A stretch of 64,000 bases of DNA from Candidatus Magnetocorallium paracelense (GTDB taxonomy: Bacteria; Nitrospirota; Thermodesulfovibrionia; Thermodesulfovibrionales; Magnetobacteriaceae), in contig JAREWP010000053.1 in the NCBI GenBank assembly GCA_029001845.1, positions 19,100-83,099 of the forward strand, read 5' to 3'. This document shows positions 41,746 through 50,495 of this stretch, one piece after another. A program made the translations under genes and the position numbers. How positions within the stretch are numbered: the stretch's first letter is position 1; each line of letters begins with the position of its first letter. A model generated the notes under the pieces. The model was not told the origin of the DNA. It searched no databases and worked only from the letters and a program-made list of their open reading frames with translations.

Positions 41746-41822
41746 AAAAGGTGTAAGATGTTTTTATCGTCACTGCCTGAAAAGAAAGATATGCAAAGGC
41801 TTGATTCTAATGGGGTTGGAAA

Positions 41823-41898
<76 letters not shown>

Positions 41899-41999
41899 AA
41901 TGAAAGTCCAGATTAACAGATTACAGTTACTGTTGTCAATACTTTTATGATCCTAAATTCGGCAGTTAAGCCAACTGTGAATCTGCATTTTTCATGGTA

Positions 42000-42179
42000 A
42001 GGGTCTGCGCAAAAATAAATTGGTCTGTTGGCGTTCATAATTGTATCATATTCGGCTGAACTGATTGAGCAAAAGCGGAGGAATAGCAGAGCTCTTTTGA
42101 GCATTTTGCGATTGAAATTCAGTCGAAGATGATATGAGTATGAAATGCAAAGAGGGTAATTTATTTATGCACAGACCCT
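42000..42179. repeat. Family J MITE-like element whose end supplies a stop codon
   Basis: Terminal inverted repeats AGGGTCTGCGCAAAAATAAA (from 42000) and the complement of AGGGTCTGTGCATAAATAAA (to 42179) match at 20 of 22 positions. The 180-bp unit has no coding content. Its right end overlaps the 3' end of the PIG-L gene and supplies the last residues and TAA. Confidence 0.85.
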
Positions 42180-43021
42180 AAGAACTTCCTGAAGGGACTC
42201 AGGCCCTTAAAGCGAATGAGAATTTTTTGGAAAGTTGCAGACAATCGTCTTCCAATGGAATTGAAATGTAATCTGTCGTAGTTGCTGTTGTAATTTTCCT
42301 CTTGCCAATATCGTTTGAAGTGCGCAGAAATATAGTAAGAGAGGTCGTGGCCCGAATGGCATGGGAAGGCATAAAAACCTTCGGCATACGATATTTCACC
42401 GGGGAGCGAAAAACACCGTAGTTTGTCCATCGAGCTGGCCAGAGCCATATAATTGCCTTGTTCGAGCTGGCTTTGGTAGCAATTTATGAGGCGCAGCTTT
42501 TCATCGAATACAGAGGATATGTCAATAAGCAGGTTAATCGGGCTTTGAACCGTTATCTCATAAGAATAACAGATACCGGAAAAAGAGGAGACTCTTTGGC
42601 CTTCCCATACCAGTTTTGCCGTTGCTCTGTGGTCAGGATGAAATTCCAAAATTGAGGGGAAAAAAATGCTGGCAGGCCGAAAATCGGATATTAATCTCGA
42701 TATACGGTCGATTAACTCAGGATTAACGAATAAACCTCTGTCCCGCTGTCTCCAAAAGTCTGTTTCACAGTTTCCAAGTATCCCGGCCACCTGCTTTACT
42801 TCGGCTTCCCGCCTCTCGATCAATCCCTGACTCCCCGGCTCTCCGCCCAAAGAGCCGTCTGTTAAAACAACGATCTTTATTTTTATTCCTTTGGCAGAGG
42901 CCAAAAGCAAGGCGCCGCCCATACCAAAGGTTTCGTCATCTCCATGGGGTGCAAAGACCAGCCAGGGGCCCGGCGGCAGGGGGGATACATGATAAGGTAC
43001 GAGCTCATGCTCTTCTGTCAT
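42161..43021 (-). CDS. PIG-L/LmbE-family deacetylase
   Basis: The 286-residue protein has the zinc motif FAPHGDDE (His, Asp, Asp) near 35 and the second ligand block FHPDHRATA near 145. This is the family of N-acetylglucosaminyl and related deacetylases (MshB, BshB, LmbE). SLGGEPGSQGLIERREAE contains the conserved Arg-Arg-Glu. The ATG at 43021, 2 nt after the upstream HAD stop, is preferred over the TTG at 43054. Its C-terminal GSVHK and stop are encoded by terminal repeat J. The substrate is unknown; glycan or lincomycin-type sugars are typical. Confidence 0.87.
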   Translation of the reverse strand: MTEEHELVPYHVSPLPPGPWLVFAPHGDDETFGMGGALLLASAKGIKIKIVVLTDGSLGGEPGSQGLIERREAEVKQVAGILGNCETDFWRQRDRGLFVNPELIDRISRLISDFRPASIFFPSILEFHPDHRATAKLVWEGQRVSSFSGICYSYEITVQSPINLLIDISSVFDEKLRLINCYQSQLEQGNYMALASSMDKLRCFSLPGEISYAEGFYAFPCHSGHDLSYYISAHFKRYWQEENYNSNYDRLHFNSIGRRLSATFQKILIRFKGLSPFRKFLGSVHK

Positions 43022-43023
43022 CG

Positions 43024-43737
43024 TTAAAGCCGTAAATTCCTTACTTCTGACCAAATATCAAGATCAGGCAAGGCGCCTGTGAATTCGACTATATAATCGG
43101 GTTTTTTCCATTTACCGTTAAGGACATTTATGACAGCTTCTTTTTCTTTATCGGGCCGTGCAAGGACCCATACGGTTTTCATTCCCAGTTTCATGGCAGG
43201 CGCCATATCGTGTGTGTAGGTGTCTCCGACCATTACGGAACGTCCGGGTTCGGCCTTCAGTGAAGAAAGTGCTTTGAGATAAAGCGCTGTATCAGGCTTT
43301 TTCAGCCCCTCTTGAAAGCTCAACGTCATACTGTCCACCATTGAGGCGATTTCAGGACAGCTTTTTTTGAACGATAAGAAATAGGGCGACCAGATGTCGG
43401 AAATCAGCCCTGTTTTATAACCCCTTTGTTTTAGATATTTGACGGAGTCTGTAGCACCGGGAATTTCCATAGCGTCACTTTCCTGGCTGACCCAGAGATT
43501 CCGGATTCCCCCTCTTACAGATAAATCAATATCTTCCCAATGCGACTTTAGTCTTTTATAAACCTCCTCAGGGCCTGCGAACTCTTCCTGCATGATAATT
43601 TTGCCGATTTGATGTTTGTCAACACCGGGAAGGTTTATCAATGTCGAAATTATTTTATTGGGAGACCTGTCAGGTCCCGATACAAGAACAGAGCCGATGT
43701 CAAAAAAAACGGTGTCTGTTTCCGGCAGATTATTCAT
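43024..43737 (-). CDS. HAD-superfamily hydrolase
   Basis: The 237-residue phosphatase-like protein has motif I FFDIGSVLV, with Gly at the second Asp position as in many FDxGGVL-type HADs. Motif II is GLISDIW, the motif III Lys is in GLKKPDTALY and motif IV is VMVGDTYTHDM. A cap is inserted after motif I (C1 type, about 25-95). Likely acts on a small phosphorylated metabolite. It is followed 2 nt later by the PIG-L gene; the two may act on the same sugar compound, which is inference. Confidence 0.87.
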   Translation of the reverse strand: MNNLPETDTVFFDIGSVLVSGPDRSPNKIISTLINLPGVDKHQIGKIIMQEEFAGPEEVYKRLKSHWEDIDLSVRGGIRNLWVSQESDAMEIPGATDSVKYLKQRGYKTGLISDIWSPYFLSFKKSCPEIASMVDSMTLSFQEGLKKPDTALYLKALSSLKAEPGRSVMVGDTYTHDMAPAMKLGMKTVWVLARPDKEKEAVINVLNGKWKKPDYIVEFTGALPDLDIWSEVRNLRL

Positions 43738-43805
43738 GGCTTTGAATATGAGTCAATAAGCACGGACAAAAGAGTTCGATCGAGGATTATATTGAACAAA
43801 AAGGC

Positions 43806-44414
43806 TCAGCCTTTGGTTTGCCCGTCATTTTCGCAGGGGCAAATTACTTCTTCCATTTCGAGACGACTCGGTTCCGCCCCTTTTTGTTCGAGGTATTTGG
43901 CCTTGGGCTTTTTGTAATAGGGAACTTCCGCCGGAGAAGAGAGGGTCTCAAAAGTAAAGGAACAAATCCTCATCCCGGGGTACAGGGCAACAGGCATTCT
44001 TCCGATATTACTAAGTTCCAATGTCGCATTACCGCGCCAGCCGGGGTCGAAGATCGACGAGGTTCCGTGTATTATAATACCGAGACGGCCCAAGCTGCTG
44101 CGCCCGTCTACATGACCAACCAGATCATCGGGAATTTCAAGCCTCTCGATAGTCGTGGCAAGGACAAATTCACCTGGTTGCATTATAAAAGACTCATTGT
44201 CCGGAACATGGACCTTTTTCATGACAGCCTCTATCTGAACACAGTCTCTTAAGTCTATATAGGGATATTTGCTGTGCTCGAATATACAAAAATCGTTACC
44301 AAGCCTTAAATCTATTTTGCAGGCGCCAAGCTGAACGGTCAGATCAGGCGGCGGAATAATTTTAAGGCTCCCCTCTTCAAGGTGCTTTTTAATATCTCTG
44401 TCCGACAGAATCAT
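43806..44414 (-). CDS. dcd: dCTP deaminase
   Basis: The 202-residue trimeric nucleotide enzyme makes dUTP (or dUMP in bifunctional forms) from dCTP. It shows ILSDRDIKKHLEEGSLKI, CKIDLRLGNDF, PGEFVLATTIE, VDGRSSLGRLGIIIHGTSS, FDPGWRGNATLELSN (catalytic Glu) and ALYPGMRICSFTF. Length is typical. It lies 69 nt upstream of the HAD gene on the same strand. Confidence 0.93.
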   Translation of the reverse strand: MILSDRDIKKHLEEGSLKIIPPPDLTVQLGACKIDLRLGNDFCIFEHSKYPYIDLRDCVQIEAVMKKVHVPDNESFIMQPGEFVLATTIERLEIPDDLVGHVDGRSSLGRLGIIIHGTSSIFDPGWRGNATLELSNIGRMPVALYPGMRICSFTFETLSSPAEVPYYKKPKAKYLEQKGAEPSRLEMEEVICPCENDGQTKG

Positions 44415-44619
44415 AATGTTTATAAACCGGTATAACTCATTTTCTTAAGTATAATACTTATTTAACTCCGAGCGACTCATATTAGTTTATAGATTAGGAA
44501 ACAAAAAATCAAGAGGGTCTGTTGTGTAAAAATGGATAGTTTCCCAATAAAACTTAGACTATTACTTTTATTTATATCATGAAAGTACTGTTAAATTAAG
44601 ATATAATTCATATTCATCA

Positions 44620-44649
44620 TTGACAAAGCTGTTTTTGTGTTTGTATAAT
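44620..44649 (+). promoter_or_regulatory. Sigma70 consensus promoter for the REC-TPR gene
   Basis: Perfect TTGACA (44620-44625) and TATAAT (44644-44649) boxes are separated by 18 bp, about 40 nt before the ATG at 44690. Confidence 0.88.
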
Positions 44650-44689
44650 GAAATTCTAAAAAAAGAACGACCTCAATACTCTAATTAAA

Positions 44690-46312
44690 ATGGCGATCAA
44701 ACCGAAAGTAAATTTCAAAGATAAAAAGTTTCTTATTATAGACGATTTCTCGGAATTCAGGTTTACCGTTAAAAAGATGGTGCAGTCCTTTGGCGCTACG
44801 GAAATAGATGATGCCGGTGACGGCGAAGAAGCAGTAAAAAAGATTTCCGTCAATTCCTTTGATATTATTTTATGTGACTATAATCTCGGTGAAGGGAGAA
44901 AAACAGGGCAACAGATACTGGAGGAGATCAAACATCGCGAACTGATCAAGTTTTCAACTATTTTTATTATGATAACCGCTGAAAATACAATGGATATGGT
45001 AATGGGCGCTCTGGAGTATCGACCGGACGACTACCTCACAAAACCTTTTAATAAAGATATACTACAAAACAGACTGGAAAAACAGGTAGAACGAAAAAAG
45101 GACATGGGGAAAATAGAAAAAGCCGTTCTAAGGAAGGAATACGACAGAGCAATCAAATTACTGGACGAAAAGATAGGCGCAGGTTCCAAGAATATATTTG
45201 ACTTCTACAGGTTGAAAGGAGATATTTACCTTAAAAACGGAGATTATGAAAAGGCAAAAACCGTTTTTGAAGAAGTTCTGGCAAAGTATGAACTCCCTTG
45301 GGCGAAACTCGCTTTGGGTAAAGTCTTTTTCTATGAAAAGGATTACCTGGAAGCAAGAGACACATTCGAAGAGGTAATAGAGGACAACAAAACATTTATG
45401 GAGGCCTATGACTGGCTGTCCAAGACGCTTGTAAAGCTGGGAGATATGGAAGAAGCCCAGCAGGTGTTGATGAATGCCATCGAAATGTCTCCCAAAGCCA
45501 TACTTAGACAAAAGGCCCTGGGCGAAGTGGCTTTTAAAAACAAGGATTTCAACACTGCCGAGAAATCTTTGAAAACAACTGTAGACCTTGGTAAAACCTC
45601 TGTATTCAAGGCTGCCTCCGATTACACAACTCTTGCCAAAGTGCTTGTTGAAAAGGAAGATCCCGAGGAGGCGCTCAATATTCTTCAGGATTCGAGAACC
45701 GAGTTCACCAACGATCCAAAGGCTACAATGGAAACGGCCGTAATAGAGGGGCTTGCGTATAAAGAATTGAACATGGAGTCTGAGGCGAAGAAATCCATTG
45801 AAGAGGCTGAAAAGCTTTCAAAGGGCATTCCCGGAAAGCTCCCTGTCGATGTGGCCATGGATATGGCGAGGGTGTGTCTGTCTGTGGGCAAGAACGAGGA
45901 AGGCCGGAAACTGATACAGCAGGTCGTTAAAAATCATCACGATGACGAAGAGATTCTTAAACAGGCACAAGATGTATACGATGACGCAGAGTTGAAGGAT
46001 GAGGGATCTCAAGTAATCAAATCTGCTCGAAAAGAGATAATTGATATTAACAATAAAGGCGTATTTCTTGTTAAGGAAGGAAAACTCGATGAGGCATGCG
46101 AATTTTTTGAAAAAGCCGCTGCCGGACTGCCGGACAATAAGATCATAAATGCAAACGCTGCTCAGTCTCTGATTATGTTTATGCAAAAATTCGGGAAAGA
46201 AGACAGGTTGATGTATCAGACAAGGAAATATCTTGACAGAGTCGTTAAAATTGATCCTGCTTATAAGAAATACAGACAGCTGCTCCATGCCTTTCAACAA
46301 CTCGACTCATAA
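44690..46312 (+). CDS. REC-TPR response regulator
   Basis: The 540-residue protein has a receiver domain (about 12-135) with Asp in IILCDYNLGEG and Lys in LTKPFNKD. At least seven tetratricopeptide repeats follow (about 140-540; FDFYRLKGDIYLKNGDYEKA, AKLALGKVFFYEKDYLEARD, NNKGVFLVKEGKLDEACEFF). No enzymatic output domain is present, so it probably works as a phosphorylation-controlled scaffold. The nearby small kinase (46565-47263) is the obvious partner. A consensus sigma70 promoter precedes it and a family D MITE follows. Confidence 0.92.
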   Translation: MAIKPKVNFKDKKFLIIDDFSEFRFTVKKMVQSFGATEIDDAGDGEEAVKKISVNSFDIILCDYNLGEGRKTGQQILEEIKHRELIKFSTIFIMITAENTMDMVMGALEYRPDDYLTKPFNKDILQNRLEKQVERKKDMGKIEKAVLRKEYDRAIKLLDEKIGAGSKNIFDFYRLKGDIYLKNGDYEKAKTVFEEVLAKYELPWAKLALGKVFFYEKDYLEARDTFEEVIEDNKTFMEAYDWLSKTLVKLGDMEEAQQVLMNAIEMSPKAILRQKALGEVAFKNKDFNTAEKSLKTTVDLGKTSVFKAASDYTTLAKVLVEKEDPEEALNILQDSRTEFTNDPKATMETAVIEGLAYKELNMESEAKKSIEEAEKLSKGIPGKLPVDVAMDMARVCLSVGKNEEGRKLIQQVVKNHHDDEEILKQAQDVYDDAELKDEGSQVIKSARKEIIDINNKGVFLVKEGKLDEACEFFEKAAAGLPDNKIINANAAQSLIMFMQKFGKEDRLMYQTRKYLDRVVKIDPAYKKYRQLLHAFQQLDS

Positions 46313-46363
46313 TAAAAGATGCTAATCGATGATTAATGGTATTGAATCGATGATATAAAAATG

Positions 46364-46534
46364 GTAACTATTCACCGATCACAGAGTTCTGGGATCGGTG
46401 GTCTGTATAAAGAGGTTCTTCATGGCAAGCACTCCGAAAAGGGTGAAAATGCCAATTTTGATCATGAAATTCAACAAAAAAAATCCCATTTACCTTCAAC
46501 TGACCTCTGACCTCAGATCACAGTGAACAGTTAC
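46364..46534. repeat. Family D MITE-like element, copy D1
   Basis: GTAACTATTCAC (46364-46375) and GTGAACAGTTAC (46523-46534) form terminal inverted repeats of a 171-bp unit. Internal words CTCCGAAAAG, CATGAAATTCAACAAAAAAA and TACCTTCAACTGACCTCTGA recur in D2 (60989-61149, opposite orientation) and partly in D3 (63019-63177). It lies between the REC-TPR and kinase genes, just ahead of the kinase SD. Confidence 0.88.
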
Positions 46535-46564
46535 TAAAAATGTAAATTAAGGAGTAATACAATA

Positions 46565-47263
46565 ATGACGTCAGAGGAACAAAATAATTCAATGGATTTC
46601 AACACGATCCTTGCTTCTCTTGTACATGATATGAAGAATTCTCTTGGAATGCTTCTCAATACGTTGGACGAACTTATAGGAGATTGTGAGCTCAGAGGAT
46701 GCACGACATCCGATTTGTTTCCTAAAATTCAATATGAAGCGAAACGTGTAAATAACAATCTTATACAATTGCTGACTATTTACAAAATCGGAGAATCTCA
46801 ATACCCTCTGAATATCTCCCACAACTCTGTTTTCGACTTCATAGAGGAGCAGAGTCTTTTAAACAAACCTCTCCTTGATTTCAAAAACATAGATATAGAA
46901 ATCGACTGCGCCGAAGATCTCTTTTGGGCCTTTGACAGAGACCTGGTTGCCGGTGTATTAAATAACGTATTGAACAACTCCTTTCGTTATGCTAAAGACA
47001 AGATAAAGATATCGGCGATCAGGAAAGATGGTTTTCTTATTATCAGTCTGGAAGACAATGGCAGTGGTTATCCTGAAAGTATGTTGACTTCTGATCTTGA
47101 CTCCGGAAAGGGAACCAGCTTTCAAACCGGCAGTACGGGACTGGGGCTTTATTTCTCCAGCACCGTTGCAAAAATGCATAAAAACAAAGGTAATGAAGGA
47201 TCTGTATGCATAAGCAACGGTTGCTCCTACGGCGGTGGTTGCTTCACTATTAAGCTCCCATAG
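46565..47263 (+). CDS. Small sensor-less histidine kinase
   Basis: The 232-residue kinase has only a dimerisation helix (ILASLVHDMKNSLGMLLNTL, phospho-His near 20) and a HATPase domain (NVLNNSFRYAKD, LEDNGSGYP, GSTGLGLYFSS). No PAS, GAF or membrane segment exists, so input comes from a partner. SD AAGGAG is 10 nt before the ATG. It lies 252 nt after the REC-TPR gene and probably phosphorylates it. A C-terminal insert NGCSYGGGC bears two cysteines near the G2 box. Confidence 0.9.
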   Translation: MTSEEQNNSMDFNTILASLVHDMKNSLGMLLNTLDELIGDCELRGCTTSDLFPKIQYEAKRVNNNLIQLLTIYKIGESQYPLNISHNSVFDFIEEQSLLNKPLLDFKNIDIEIDCAEDLFWAFDRDLVAGVLNNVLNNSFRYAKDKIKISAIRKDGFLIISLEDNGSGYPESMLTSDLDSGKGTSFQTGSTGLGLYFSSTVAKMHKNKGNEGSVCISNGCSYGGGCFTIKLP

Positions 47264-47362
47264 CGCGAAATAGCACGAATTTGCGTCAAAAATCCCCTTA
47301 AAAAGTCATTTATTTGACAATACACCCCATTCCACTTCCATGCGCGCCGCCTCTTTCATTCA

Positions 47363-47376
47363 GGCATGTTTTTTGC
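47363..47376 (+). promoter_or_regulatory. Sigma54 promoter ahead of the TPR-FlrB-FlrC-like unit
   Basis: AGGCATGTTTTTTGCTT contains GG at 47363-47364 and GC at 47375-47376, separated by exactly 10 nt as required for -24/-12 recognition. It lies 38 nt before the TPR gene and has almost the same sequence as the flgB promoter at 51846. Confidence 0.88.
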
Positions 47377-47414
47377 TTAAAAAATAAAGTTCGCTATAAA
47401 CAAATGAGGTATTT

Positions 47415-49262
47415 ATGCATTTAAAGTTAATGGATTCCGATAATTCTATATTACTCTTTTCATTAACATCGATCGTTCTGTTTACTCTGATATTGACGCC
47501 GCAGGTAAAAGCGGATGAAGCAGAGTATATGGACAAAATTATCAAAGATCCCCTTTTGAAAAAGGCCTGGCAAGCCCTGAAAATTAAGAATCAAGGAAGA
47601 GCGTTAAAGATATTATCCCTCATTAAGCCGAAGCCCGAGTCGATTTCTCTATATTATTATGTGTACGGTGTTGCATTGCGTGAAAATGAATCCCTCCTGG
47701 ACGCTTTGGCGACAATGAATCTTGCATACCATTCAGCATCTGAGGGGAATTTAAAAGAACTCTCTCAGTTGCAGAGGGCCAGGATTTATCTTGATATGAA
47801 ATTTTTTTACGAAGCGCAAACAGCTTACAAGAATTTTTTCGACCAATTCCCCGAATCTCAATATACCACAAGCGCCTACATTGAGATGGCCAGAAGTCTT
47901 GACGGCGCCGGAGATTATATTAGAGCTTATAAATATTATGAAAAAGCCGGAGATATTCCGGAAGCGATTTTAGGAAGGGCGAATGAACTGCAGAAGCTCG
48001 GCAGATACAGTCAGGCTCAGGCCATTTATAGTAAATCGCTATCAAAATATAAAAATTATATCAGGCAATCCGATGAAACTCTCTATCTGATAGGAGAGAA
48101 TTTGAGAATAATGGGAAAACCCTCTGAGGCGATGAGGTTTTTATTCGGAGTTACAAAGCCCCCTTTTATTCATAAAGTAAGAATAAGTCTGGGACTCATT
48201 AAGATGAAAGAGGGAAAGTACAGAGATGCCGTGAGGCGTTTTAAACAAGCTTTGGAGTCAGAAGACAGGGACGTCAAGGTTACGGCTTTATATTATCTTG
48301 CTACAGCACAGATCAAAGAGGGCAACACAGCCGAAGCCAGAGTGAATCTGGAGGATATCAGGTTCAACTATCCATACAGCGAAATGTACGACGGCGCTAC
48401 AATCGCCCTGGCTAAGGTTTACAGAAAAGAGGAAAAGTTTGACGGCGCCGTATCGCTACTGAGGAGTCTTATTTTCAGACCCGATCCGACCTATAAAGCG
48501 CTCGACGAATTCGAAGCCCTTTTACTTGCAATGAAAGATAAAAACAGAGAGCTCTTTGTCGATACATGGAAATCGATCAGCCTGCTTCTCTTTGACAGAG
48601 AGAGAGAAAAATCGCTTCTTACAATGGCCGAAGGGTTAAAAGATACGACGATAGAGTATGTAGAAGTTAATCTCTGGCTCTCTGACAACGGTTCGAATGA
48701 AACGAGACTTACAGCTTTGAATAATCTTGCAAATTTCTATGCCGACATCGGGGACAACGATGCAGCGGAAACATATATAAAAAAATTACAAAAAGAAGAA
48801 GGGAAGACAGATAATAACCTCAGTCTCAAAGCAAAAGTACTTTATGATAAAAGAGACTTACCATCGACAGTTGTAACCGTTTCGTCGATAAAAGAGATGG
48901 AATCCCACGACCTGGATATCTATTTATCTTCCATAACCTCGAAGAAAGAAGCAGGCAGAGCTTTGAATCTTTTTAAGAAAGTATTAAAAGAACAGGACCC
49001 GGATGTAGATACAATAATAAGATTTGCTGACATACTGCACAAACACGGTAAAAAAAGGGATTCTCTGAAGTTTTACAGAGCCGCTTTGAAAAAGGACCCT
49101 GAAAACGATTGGGCTTTATACAGAATCGGCGGCTTAACAGGTAAAAAAGAGGACAAAGATATTTTGGAGAAGATGACCGGTGATAATGATTCATTCAGTA
49201 ATTTCGCAGGTACGAAACTTGAAGAATTAAGGATCCGAGAAAAAATGGCAGAGGTCTTTTAA
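47415..49262 (+). CDS. Exported TPR protein upstream of flagellar regulators
   Basis: The 615-residue protein has an N-terminal hydrophobic segment (SILLFSLTSIVLFTLILTPQ) with a likely cleavage after VKA. At least eight TPR-like repeats cover about 60-600 (AYIEMARSLDGAGDYIRAYK, RISLGLIKMKEGKYRDAVRR, LNNLANFYADIGDNDAAETY, RFADILHKHGKKRDSLKFYR). It is expected in the periplasm. Its stop overlaps the FlrB-like kinase start as TAATG, so it is co-translated with the flagellar two-component system from the sigma54 promoter at 47363. A role in sensing or assembling the flagellum is inference. Confidence 0.82.
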   Translation: MHLKLMDSDNSILLFSLTSIVLFTLILTPQVKADEAEYMDKIIKDPLLKKAWQALKIKNQGRALKILSLIKPKPESISLYYYVYGVALRENESLLDALATMNLAYHSASEGNLKELSQLQRARIYLDMKFFYEAQTAYKNFFDQFPESQYTTSAYIEMARSLDGAGDYIRAYKYYEKAGDIPEAILGRANELQKLGRYSQAQAIYSKSLSKYKNYIRQSDETLYLIGENLRIMGKPSEAMRFLFGVTKPPFIHKVRISLGLIKMKEGKYRDAVRRFKQALESEDRDVKVTALYYLATAQIKEGNTAEARVNLEDIRFNYPYSEMYDGATIALAKVYRKEEKFDGAVSLLRSLIFRPDPTYKALDEFEALLLAMKDKNRELFVDTWKSISLLLFDREREKSLLTMAEGLKDTTIEYVEVNLWLSDNGSNETRLTALNNLANFYADIGDNDAAETYIKKLQKEEGKTDNNLSLKAKVLYDKRDLPSTVVTVSSIKEMESHDLDIYLSSITSKKEAGRALNLFKKVLKEQDPDVDTIIRFADILHKHGKKRDSLKFYRAALKKDPENDWALYRIGGLTGKKEDKDILEKMTGDNDSFSNFAGTKLEELRIREKMAEVF

Positions 49263-50467
49263 TGGAAAATGTACACAGCCTAAATGACGCTTTTCATAAC
49301 TTTACCGTAGTATCAAGAAACCTCGAACAAAGCTACATGAAACTCCAGGAGAAGATTAATCACCTGGCCATGGAGCTGGAAGAGAAAAATAAACAACTGA
49401 AAAAAGCTTTAAACGAAACCGAAGAGGCCAAGGATTTCTTAAAGGGAGTGCTTTATAGTATGCGCGAAGCGATAGTCGTAACCGATTCGGAAAAGAAGAT
49501 TTCCATGTTCAATAAGGCCGCAGAAAACCTTCTTCTCATGAACTCAGAGGATGTCATCGGAAAACCCCTTGAAGGGCTGGGACTACTTTTGGAAAATGAG
49601 GGGACCGATACGTTTTTAACAGTCAACAATAAGAGATATAGTGTTTTTATATCCCATTCCGATGTCATCGCACCGGAGGGCGCTCTCAGAGGCCATGTTC
49701 TTTTAATTCAGGACATAACAAGAATTAAAGAACTTGAAAATCAGCAGGGTCGCAACAAGAGGCTCATCGCAATGGGGGAGATGGCGGCCAAAATCGTTCA
49801 TGAAATCAGAAGCCCTTTGTGCAGTATCGAGTTGTATGCGACAATGTTGGAAAAAGAGATCGACGAATCCGGCCCCGTTAATCTGGCAAGCGGCATATCT
49901 ACAGGAATAAGAAGTCTTAATAATATCCTGACAAATATGCTCTTTTTCGCCAAGCCCCAGAGACCGTCTTTTACTCCCATAGACCTTGATGCAAGTATCG
50001 AGGAGACTTTATTTATGCTCATGCCCATAATAGAGGCAAGAAATATTGTGCTTGATAATAAAGTAGAAACACCGGCCCAAATATCGGGTGACAGGGAGCT
50101 GATCAAACAAGTCATTATGAATATAATATTAAATGCCGTACAGGTTACTTCAGAGGGTGGAAAGATTATTATAAGCAACCGGTCCGTCGAAGGTTTCGAG
50201 GTTGTGGAAATTACGGATGAAGGAGAAGGCATAGAGCACGAGAATATTGAGAAGATTTTCGATCCCTTTTTCAGTACAAAAGATAAAGGCACCGGACTCG
50301 GACTTGCCATCGCGTCGAAAATCATGCAGGGTCACGGCGGAATGATAAATGTTGACAGCGACCCGGGTGAAGGAAGCTGTTTTCAGCTTTACTTCCCGGT
50401 CTCCGAGAATTTCGTTAATACAGGCGCCAAAGACGGCGCCAAACCGGAACGTTTTGCTCTTAGTTGA
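49262..50467 (+). CDS. FlrB/FleS-like PAS histidine kinase
   Basis: The 401-residue cytoplasmic kinase has an N-terminal coiled coil (about 15-60) and a PAS domain (about 65-160; SMREAIVVTDSEKKISMFNK). The HisKA helix holds MAAKIVHEIRSPLCSIEL, and the HATPase domain holds NIILNAVQVTSEGG, ITDEGEGIE and GTGLGLAIASKI. It lacks membrane helices, as FlrB and FleS do. The ATG overlaps the TPR stop. It is followed 28 nt later by the sigma54 activator, so it should phosphorylate that protein to open class-III flagellar promoters. Confidence 0.9.
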   Translation: MENVHSLNDAFHNFTVVSRNLEQSYMKLQEKINHLAMELEEKNKQLKKALNETEEAKDFLKGVLYSMREAIVVTDSEKKISMFNKAAENLLLMNSEDVIGKPLEGLGLLLENEGTDTFLTVNNKRYSVFISHSDVIAPEGALRGHVLLIQDITRIKELENQQGRNKRLIAMGEMAAKIVHEIRSPLCSIELYATMLEKEIDESGPVNLASGISTGIRSLNNILTNMLFFAKPQRPSFTPIDLDASIEETLFMLMPIIEARNIVLDNKVETPAQISGDRELIKQVIMNIILNAVQVTSEGGKIIISNRSVEGFEVVEITDEGEGIEHENIEKIFDPFFSTKDKGTGLGLAIASKIMQGHGGMINVDSDPGEGSCFQLYFPVSENFVNTGAKDGAKPERFALS

Positions 50468-50495
50468 AAACACGGGAGAAAGGACATAATTTTTT

